A stretch of DNA of 64,000 nt from Desmodus rotundus. Lineage: Eukaryota; Chordata; Mammalia; Chiroptera; Phyllostomidae. The stretch is taken from NCBI RefSeq assembly GCF_022682495.2, contig NC_071389.1, forward strand, positions 179,242,056 to 179,306,055, in the 5' to 3' direction. Position 1 is the stretch's first letter. Each line of letters begins with the position of its first letter. The notes below the pieces were generated by a model, which was not told where the DNA came from, searched no databases, and saw nothing but the letters and a program-made list of their open reading frames with translations. A program made the translations under genes and the position numbers. Positions 1 through 9,100 of the stretch are shown here, piece after piece.

Positions 1-120
1 GATGTGGAGAACAGAATATGGTCCTCTTTGCTCCTAACATCTATGTTCTAAATTATCTAAATGAAACACAACAACTGACTCCAGAGCTCAAGTCCAAGGC
101 CATTGGCTTCCTCAATACTG
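1..120 (+). CDS. A2M: A2M exon with thioester site (5' boundary outside window)
   Basis: Reads C-G-E-Q-N-M-V-L from base 3. The Cys and Gln of CGEQ form the intramolecular thioester, equivalent to human C972 and Q975. The N-E-T sequon follows at the N991 equivalent. The exon ends in the first base of a Gly codon before a GTGAGT donor at 121. The first two bases belong to the preceding Gly codon, so the exon starts upstream of the window. Confidence 0.95.
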
Positions 121-3100
121 GTGAGTGATTAAATGAGTGAGTGAAAACTTCAGTGTTACTTTAACAATAGATTGGATTTCCCAATAGGCTTGAGTTCCTT
201 ATCAATATTATTATACATCAGCTTGTCATACTTTGATTGTTTTTATGATAAGAATACTATGACAGTTAATTTTACAGTAACTATCCTGCATCCAACCTCC
301 AATAAAATTTGGAGGACTCAGAGCCTTCCAACATATGACAGCATAATTTAGGAAATACCACAAGAGAAACCGAAGCATTTTGGTACTTTTCTGGCCACAG
401 CACATACGATCGTTCATGCTGCTTCATTAACCTCCCATCCCAGGTTACCAGCGACAGCTGAACTACAAGCACTACGATGGCTCCTACAGCACCTTTGGGG
501 AGAAGCATGGTGGGACTGCAGGCAACACCTGGTAACACAGAGTTTTTTGAGCTTCTATTTTTTGTACCAGCTCATTTACATATACTGTCATAATTATATT
601 GACCATAACCCTATCAGATATATATTATTAAACTTATAGTTGGTTATACTAGATAAATACACCAAGATTACTGAGGTAATAATCAGAAAAGCTGAGGTTC
701 CAATGCATGTATGTTACACTTGTTCCCAAAATTCATCCTGTTAATAATACATCAAGGTCTTCTTTCTAAAATGGCTATTTTTTTTCCTAAAATAACTCCC
801 ATTACCATGAGCATTTTAATGATATGGCCAATGAACATATCATATAACTTCTAGATAAACCATGTTCACTTCAGATTCTATTATATTGTTTAGATCGTGT
901 TCAACTTAGCTGAGAATAAATCCACCAATGGGAGGGAAGAAATGAGAGGGACCAGTAATATGAAACTGTTTTAAAATCTCCAAGGCAACCAACACTAGAG
1001 GTTGTTATTGCATGTAACAGCTCTATGAGAAGATTCTTCCATCTACAGGGGGAAATCTGTAAAGAGAAGAAAGAATTTAAAACTTAAATAATTATTTTAA
1101 GTAACATTAGATGTACTTAGACTCTTCGTAGCAAAGAGGAAGTGAGTCCGCAAGGGAATTTTAGACCTAGCAAGTTAATCCACTAGTCCGAAGGAGATGG
1201 GAGCTGAGTGTACACAAGAATTCCTGTTCGATGATTTATATCAGCGTAAGAAGTGCCCTGTGAAGCCTGTCGCTGCCAAGTGCTGGTAAAACCATTTATG
1301 CAACAACATAAATACTATCATCCCTCCGTCTGCCCTCAGGCTCACCGCCTTTGTACTGAAGACTTTTGCCCAGGCTCGAACTTACATCTTCGTTGATGAG
1401 GCACACATTACCGCAGCCCTCACCTGGCTGTCCCATAAGCAGAAGGACAATGGCTGTTTCAGAAGTTCTGGGTCACTGCTCAACAACGCCATTAAGGTAA
1501 AGTGTTCTCAGAGCTTTGACTTGTCGATTATGGTGCGTACAACGGTGAGGAGAGGAGGTAACAATGAAGAAATTCTTTAGGGAAAGTATTGGAACAAAAA
1601 TAAAACCTGGATAGCACCAAGACAGAGGGGATGCCATTTAAGTTAATTTGCCCCCTGGGGATGAACATGGGTAAGGATAAATTCCATGACACAGCAGAAA
1701 ACAAAGAGCTGATTGAGAGTCTTCTCAGATGTTAAATTACTCAAATCTCTCTCACACTCACATCTACAGGGTGGAGTAGAAGACGAAGAGACCCTCTCTG
1801 CCTACATCACCATTGCCCTTCTGGAGATTCCTCTTCCCATCACTGTAGGTACCACCTCCTTCCCTGCTGAAGCATAACTCTGGTTGCAATGAAACTACTG
1901 ACCTGCTGTCTGGCATGTCGCTCTACTGAAGCCAAGTGTCAGCTTTCCTGCTATGCAGTGCAATGCTTCCCAGATCAGTAAAGAATTTGGTCCATCTGTT
2001 ACGAGGGATGTCCAACCTTTGGCGTCTCTGGGCCACAATGGAAGAAGAGTTGTCTTGGGCCACACATTAAATACATTGCAACATGTAATCACAAAAAAAT
2101 CTCATAATGTTTTAAGTAAGTTTATGAGTTGTGTTGAGCAGCATTCGTAGCCATCCTGGGCCGCATGTGGTCCATGGGTCCCCTGTTGGACACCCCTTAG
2201 CCTTTCCCAGTGATGCTCCTAGGCTATTTATTCCCTAACAGCATCCCCCCAAACACCCCCACACACAATGAATTCTAAAGATATGGCTTATATTCCTGCC
2301 TCATAGATCTGAGAATAACAGATAAAAAAATACTATTTTTTCTATAAGAATGAGAATAGATGGGCAAACGCATTTGAAATCCTTTTTTACCTCCTGTGCT
2401 GCAATCTGCGTCTTCACCTGGGAATGCTAGCCTCCTGTTCACGTAACTCACTTCCTTTCTTGCTCACCTTTCACAGCACCCTGTCGTCCGCAATGCCCTG
2501 TTCTGCCTGGAGTCAGCCTGGAATTCAGCAAAGCAAGGACCCCATGGAAGCCATGTCTATACCAAGGCACTGTTGGCCTATGCTTTTGCCCTGGCAGGTA
2601 ACCAGGAAAAAAGGAGCGAAGTACTCAAGTCACTTAATGAGGAAGCAGTGAAGGAAGGTGAGAGCGCACCTGAAACCCCCATCGCACACTCTCTGTACCA
2701 AGCACTACTACATTGCAAAAATCCCCTACCCCTACCTCCCGTGATCCCTTTCTTCTCCCCTCTTGTGTCTATGTCATTATAAAATCTAACATTTCTCAGT
2801 CAAGTCACAGATCAAAAGATAAGAGACAGTATGCCGTGGTAGCGAGAAGCTTGGCCTCAGGAGACCAGCTCCAAAGCACATTGCCTATGTGACCTTGAGC
2901 TAGTCACTTCGCTTCTCTGTGTTTCTGTTCCTTCATTGGTCAAGTGTGGATAATACCTCATAGGGTTCTTGTCAGAGTTAAATGAGTGAATGCACGTAAA
3001 GCAGTGGCTAGAGTATGTGGCACATAGTAAGTCCTATAAAAGTACAAGCTACTGTGATTAAGGTATCAGTTCTTAATATATACAGAACCCTTACCCGATG

Positions 3101-6100
3101 TATCATATCATTTTAAATATAAGAAAGGACTGGAGAAAGTAACCCCATGAAAAAATTCTGGTATTTTATGCTCATTTTACAAGACAGGTGACATTGACAA
3201 ATCTTTTCATATCCACACAATACTTCTATGTAAACAACAGTCTGTATGGAAGGCAGGGATCCAAGAAAAAAAGAAAGAAAATGCAAACGAGAATAAGAGA
3301 TCCAATGAAACATTCCACCTTTCTCCCTTGACAGTGCCATTAATGATTTATTCTTAAAATTGCACTAGAAAATATTTCAGATACATAAAAATGTATAAAG
3401 AATAATTAGCAAACATCTTTCTACCTCCCTTCCAACTAAGAAAGAAAATATTACCATTGTAGGAAAAATTCCCTGTGTACCACTCCCACTCTCAAAGGGA
3501 ATCATTATCCTGAATTTGTCATCACAATTTCTGTTGAGTTCTTTAATATTTTTACTGCACATGTATCCCTAAATAACATTCAAATTTTTTACATTTTTTA
3601 TCTTTAGATAAAACAGCATCATATATTTAAGTATTTCTGCATCTTGTTTTCTTACCTGTTTGTTTGTCTTTTGTTTTTCTGAAGTTCAGCATTATGCCAC
3701 CAGAAGTCCCCTACATGGGTGCCTGTGCCTCTAGTTAATTAATTTTCTCTGCCGCATAATATATTACCGTATATAAAAGGTCACAGTTTATATGAAGAGT
3801 CTCTCCTTGTGGATACTGTTTCGTATTTGTTGCTATAACAAGGCATGCTGCAATGGATACATACATGTCTGCCTGTGTGTGAGTGTGACTTTCTCAAAGC
3901 CATACTCCAAGAAGCGTAATCGCTGACGAGTAAGCTGAGCACGTCTTCCCCTCCGCTGGATACTGGCATATTGCCTCCCAAAGCTGTGTAAATAGGTTCC
4001 CATTATTTCACACCCTTGTCAATATTTGGTATTTTAAGGATCACTCCATTTTTTTCCAATCTAATGAGCACGAACCCCATTATCTCAAGGTATCTGCAAT
4101 CTTCACAAGAAGCCTCTAGCAGGGGTGTCCAGCCTTTTGGCGTCTCTGGGCCACACTGGAAGAATAAGAGTTGTCTTGGGCCACACATTCAATATACAAA
4201 CACTAACGAAAACTGTTAGCAAAACAAAGGTCTAAAATAAACTTACGATTTTGTGTTGGCCCGCATTCATTACCATCCTGGGGCGTGTGCAGCCTGCGGG
4301 CCACGGGTTGGACGCCGACAAAGGCAGGCTTTACGGAAAATTTAACAAACCTCAGATTAGGTCTGCAGAATGTCAGAAATAAGAAGGTATGACCACAGTG
4401 AGAGAACTTGCTCAGCTCTTTTGCCCTGTCACCAACCCAGCGATGGCAACCATTTGAAAACTTAGGTGGCTATGCGCTTCTGACTCCAGCAACATTTTCT
4501 TCCTTAGCCTGGCTGAAACAAGCCAAGTTCAGGTTTACAGAGAAGGAAATCATTTAGATAAGGTTCAAGACGGTATCACAGGCATACAGTCTCACTTCAG
4601 GTCTGGCTTAGGTACTTTCATCTTAAATTAAATGGGAATATGTAGTCACTTATAAATTTATTTTTCTCACCCCCAGATAATTCTGTTCACTGGACACGAC
4701 CTCAGAAACCCCAGGCACCAGTGGAGTATTTTTATGAACCCAAGGCTCCCTCTGCTGAGGTAGAGATGACGTCCTATGTGCTCCTCGCTCACCTTGTGGC
4801 CGACCCTGCCCCAACTTCGGAGGAGCTGACTTCTGCGTCACACATCGTGAAGTGGATCACAAAGCAACAGAATTCTCAAGGGGGCTTCTCCTCCACCCAG
4901 GTTTGTGCAATAGTTTCCCAGAACCTTTTTCTTCACCTGTAGGTATAAGAAGGTTTGAACAAGATAAAAACATACCCAGAAATAAAACATAAAGGTAAGA
5001 ATAACTTGAAATGAGGAAAATATTATTAGAATTCAGGGATAGTGAGAAATAAAGAAAAGTAAAAGTCAAAGAAAGCCACAAAGAAAATGCCAAGAATTCT
5101 GTACACATTCCTGTGTTATTATCACAGTGTCTTCGTTCCAGTAACAACTCTGCCTCCCTAAACCAATAACAGGGCACCTCTATCAATAGCCATAGCAGAA
5201 TGAATTTTAAAATCTGTCAATCTTTTGGAAGTTATAAGAGGTTCTTTCAAAGTAGTCCCGGGAATACTATTCAAAACCCAATAATCTCTCCCTGAAAATT
5301 CCTTCATTCTTAGGTCCCCTTAAACTGGTTCCTTCTATAACAGATGCATTTCATGCTTCCTCTGTCTACTTATTCATGGAAGCATAAAGAAGTATCTTTA
5401 TTGATCCAACCTCCTGAACTCAACTTTAGATGTGAATTTTATACCCAAAAAATTCATCAATATGTGGAATTTATCTTCAGGGAATTTAGATGTTAGCCTA
5501 TACACCTATTTAAAAAAATGGCATTCCATCCTTTCTCCATTGTCCTTGATGTTTTATTTCTCCATATGAATGGAAAAAACTGAATAATGTTGTTAGAATA
5601 GTTAGTATTCATTTCTTATAAATATGTTATTTAAAGGATGTCATTGACATTCAGTGTTGATGAGAATTGAAAGTAGGAGCATGAATAGGAGAATTCAGAC
5701 TTCCAGTAAAAAAGGAAAAGCCAAATAAAAATGTCAACATCCCAAGGAGATCATTCTACTTACTGTTAATTATTATTTTCTTGGGGGAAACTGAAACATG
5801 ACCTTGATCATGGCTGCAAAAGACCCTGGGCTCTTTCAGGGCACTGACTTCCGCAGCAGAGCCGAATTTAATTTGAGGGTGAGAGCCCAGCTGACCTTTG
5901 GTTGGGTGGTGACAACCAACCACTGGACCACAGCTGTCCAGTGTTCAAGTGCTTTCAGAGTGACAACTGAACTTGTTTTCATCCTTTTTCTCAATATGTA
6001 TATTGGAAGTGAAAAGAAAATTATATAGATAATCTAGATTTTTAATATCTAGAGGTAATTAATACTTAGGAAGCATCCAAAAGAAAAATGCATAATTACT

Positions 6101-9100
6101 TGCTGTATAATATTTCTGACCCAAAAAAACTCTGTCTGATGAAGAAAAAACATTATTCACCAAAAACAAAAAAAAATACTTAGGCAAATAACTAATTCCA
6201 ATAAATGATTCCTATTCACATATATCTTGTACATTTTATATCCCATGTATATTTATACAGAGAAAAGGATCGATGTACTGGGTCTGGGAGATAAAACAAG
6301 CTTTAGGACATAGAGCCCAAGGCAGACATGTGAATGTTACGGCGCTATCATCTATTTAAGGATTATAACCAATATAGAAATTAGAACTCCAATATTTAAG
6401 AAGTGGGGAAAATACAAAATAAGCAATCAAAGCCCCTTTGTAGCAGCTCACATGGGCCTCTGAGTCCTCAAATCTTTATCATACTTAAGTGGTTCTCTCA
6501 CTTATCTCTCTCAGGACACAGTGGTGGCTCTCCATGCTTTGTCCAAATATGGAGCAGCTACTTTTACCAGGACTGGGAAGGCTATACAAGTAACCATCAA
6601 ATCTTCAGGGACATTTTCCACAGATTTCCAAGTAAACAACAACAACCGCTTGCTACTACAGCAGATCTCATTGCCAAAGGTGCCTGGAGAATACAGCGTG
6701 ACAGCCACAGGAGAAGGGTGTGTCTACCTCCAGGTGAGACTCGGGGCAGGTGAGAGCAGAGAGTCAACAGTAACCATTCTCACCCTGGCTGATGTGGTTT
6801 GCTGGATTCAGCACCAGCTTGCAAACAAAAGGTTGCCAGTTCGATTCCTGGTCAGGACATACACCTGGGTTGTGGGCCAGGCCACAAGTAGGGAGCATGT
6901 GAGAGGCAACCACTTGATGTTTCTCTCACGTCAATGTTTCTCTCCCTCTCTTTCTCTTGCCCTTCCCCCCTCTCTAAAAACAAATAAATAAAATCTTAAA
7001 AAAATAAATAAATAACCATTCTCACTGAAAAGTCCTAAATCAGGAAATGATGGAACAAACCAAAAAGAGTTGAGGAAGTTTGGGGAAATACTGGGGAAGA
7101 GAGAAACACAGATTTTTGTCTTTGATCTTCCACAGACATCCTTGAAATATAATATTCTCCCAGAAAAAGAAGAATTCCCATTTGCTTTGGAGGTGCAGAC
7201 TCTGCCCCAAACTTGTGATGGACTCCAAGCCCACACCAGCTTCCAGATCTCACTGAATGTCAGGTAAGACCAGCTTACTGAATCACTTGATTCTGAGTAT
7301 AACAACCAGTCTTCTTACTGGACCTCCTCATTAAGCAGAGCACTGAGGCGGCAAATGCTTGCACTACATTTATCCAAAAAGTGGTGTGTTTTCACATTGA
7401 TACCGGATTTCTGTGATGAGGTTTGTATTCTACATCCCTTACATCCAGAATCTAGTATTGCCACACCTCACTATGAAAAGGTTATTAATTTCCCTCAATA
7501 ATAACTAAAGAAAGAACACACCCCTTGCCTTTGACCTGAATTTCTGACTTCAGTATAATGAAATGATTCATCCTAATTTTATCCTACTATAATGAAATAC
7601 TATATTATTCTTGCCCTGTCCAGAACAGAGATAAGGAATGTTTTTCATTTTTTTTAAAGTTCTTAGTTTATGAATCCTCTCGTGAAAACTCTGCACAATC
7701 GTCACCACAGATCAGGTCACTGAAGACTCTCCTTCTGTGTCCCATCTCCAGCTCGCTTTTGCCAGCAGCAACATTGGCCTGGGCAGTCCCCCCGACTTTC
7801 TTCATCCCATTCTTGCATTCCTTTCTCTGTTTTCATGAGGTCTTCTTCTCACGCAGGCCGTGTCTTGCAGGTCTGTGTTAGGGTTCATTTTCCTTTGTGC
7901 AATCCAAGGAATCATAAATCATGCCGAAGCCAGTTGACTTGCTGCCACCAAAGTGGTTTCTGAATCTAAAACCAAAGATGACAGCTGGTGTGGTCTTGTA
8001 CATTTTTCTTCATTTTTCCTGAATTTTTGTCTTAGGTACTGTTGCCTTCCCAGGGTGCAGGATGTCAGTGACCACTTGTTTCCACTGAAGTCATGTGTTA
8101 GGTCTGGATATTGTGTCCTTCATGATGGTGGCCAGTCTTCAAGCAGCCAGGGAAGAAAAGCAAGCTGAGGAATTCTTGAAACACACAAATAGAAGGCTCG
8201 TCATGATTCTTTAGTTAGAATTTCTACTGGCAATAATTACGTATCAGATTATATACCCAAAAAATCAGCTTAGGGAAAAATACAATATTCAAAGAGCTAC
8301 AGGACTTACAAAAAATATGTCTTTATATCTCTTTCTGCCATCTTTTCATGCCACCATAATGGTGCACATGAATGTCCTAGCTAATATTCTCTGAGTATCA
8401 ACAATGCTGAAAAGAGAGGCAAACACCAGGTTCTTGCTAGGCTGTGCTCCAAAGTCGTTGCTTTCTAACTGTGATGACGGATACATTGGTGAATTTGAAA
8501 TTATTGATGACCACAGAGCTGGGAAAATTGTTGCGAACCTCACAGGCAGGTTGAACAAGTGTGGAGTAATCAGCCCCAGATCTTATGTGCTGCTCAAAGA
8601 TGCAGAAAGATGGCAGAACAACCTGCTTCCGTCCCGTCAGTTTGGTTTCATTACACTGACAACCTCAGTGGCGTCATGGACCAATGAAGAAGCAAGACGA
8701 ATACACACAAGCAGGAAAACCCTGGGATTCTTTTTCTAGGGATGCAATACATACATGGAAATAAAATGCCTCAATAGACCAAAAAAAAGTATCTGTTCCC
8801 AAGAATATTATAACCTGGTTGGAGACAGTATTCAGGAAAAACGTTAAGATAATGTATATGTAACAAAAAGCTGACATGGAGTAGAGGTCTCATGCACAGT
8901 TATGCATCATTTGCAGAGCTTTCTCCAAACACACATCTGCAGAGTCCCCCCATGTGAAATTCTAATTCATCGGGTCTAAAGCAGGCCTGCTCTCTGCGGC
9001 TTTAACAGGATCCCTGAAGCTTCTCAGGCAGAGGCAGTTTTCTGAACCACTTGGGTAGGATGCTTAGGAAAATTCCCATGCACCTTTCAGGGCTGTCGAG

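Larger units (their letters stand above)
121..2476 (+). other. A2M introns 1-4 of the window
   Basis: Introns 121-443, 532-1339, 1497-1769 and 1845-2476. Apart from the hAT element at 2005-2199 no repeat or RNA gene is recognised. Two overlapping opposite-strand open frames near 1895-2150 lie within the hAT element and are not genes. Confidence 0.8.
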
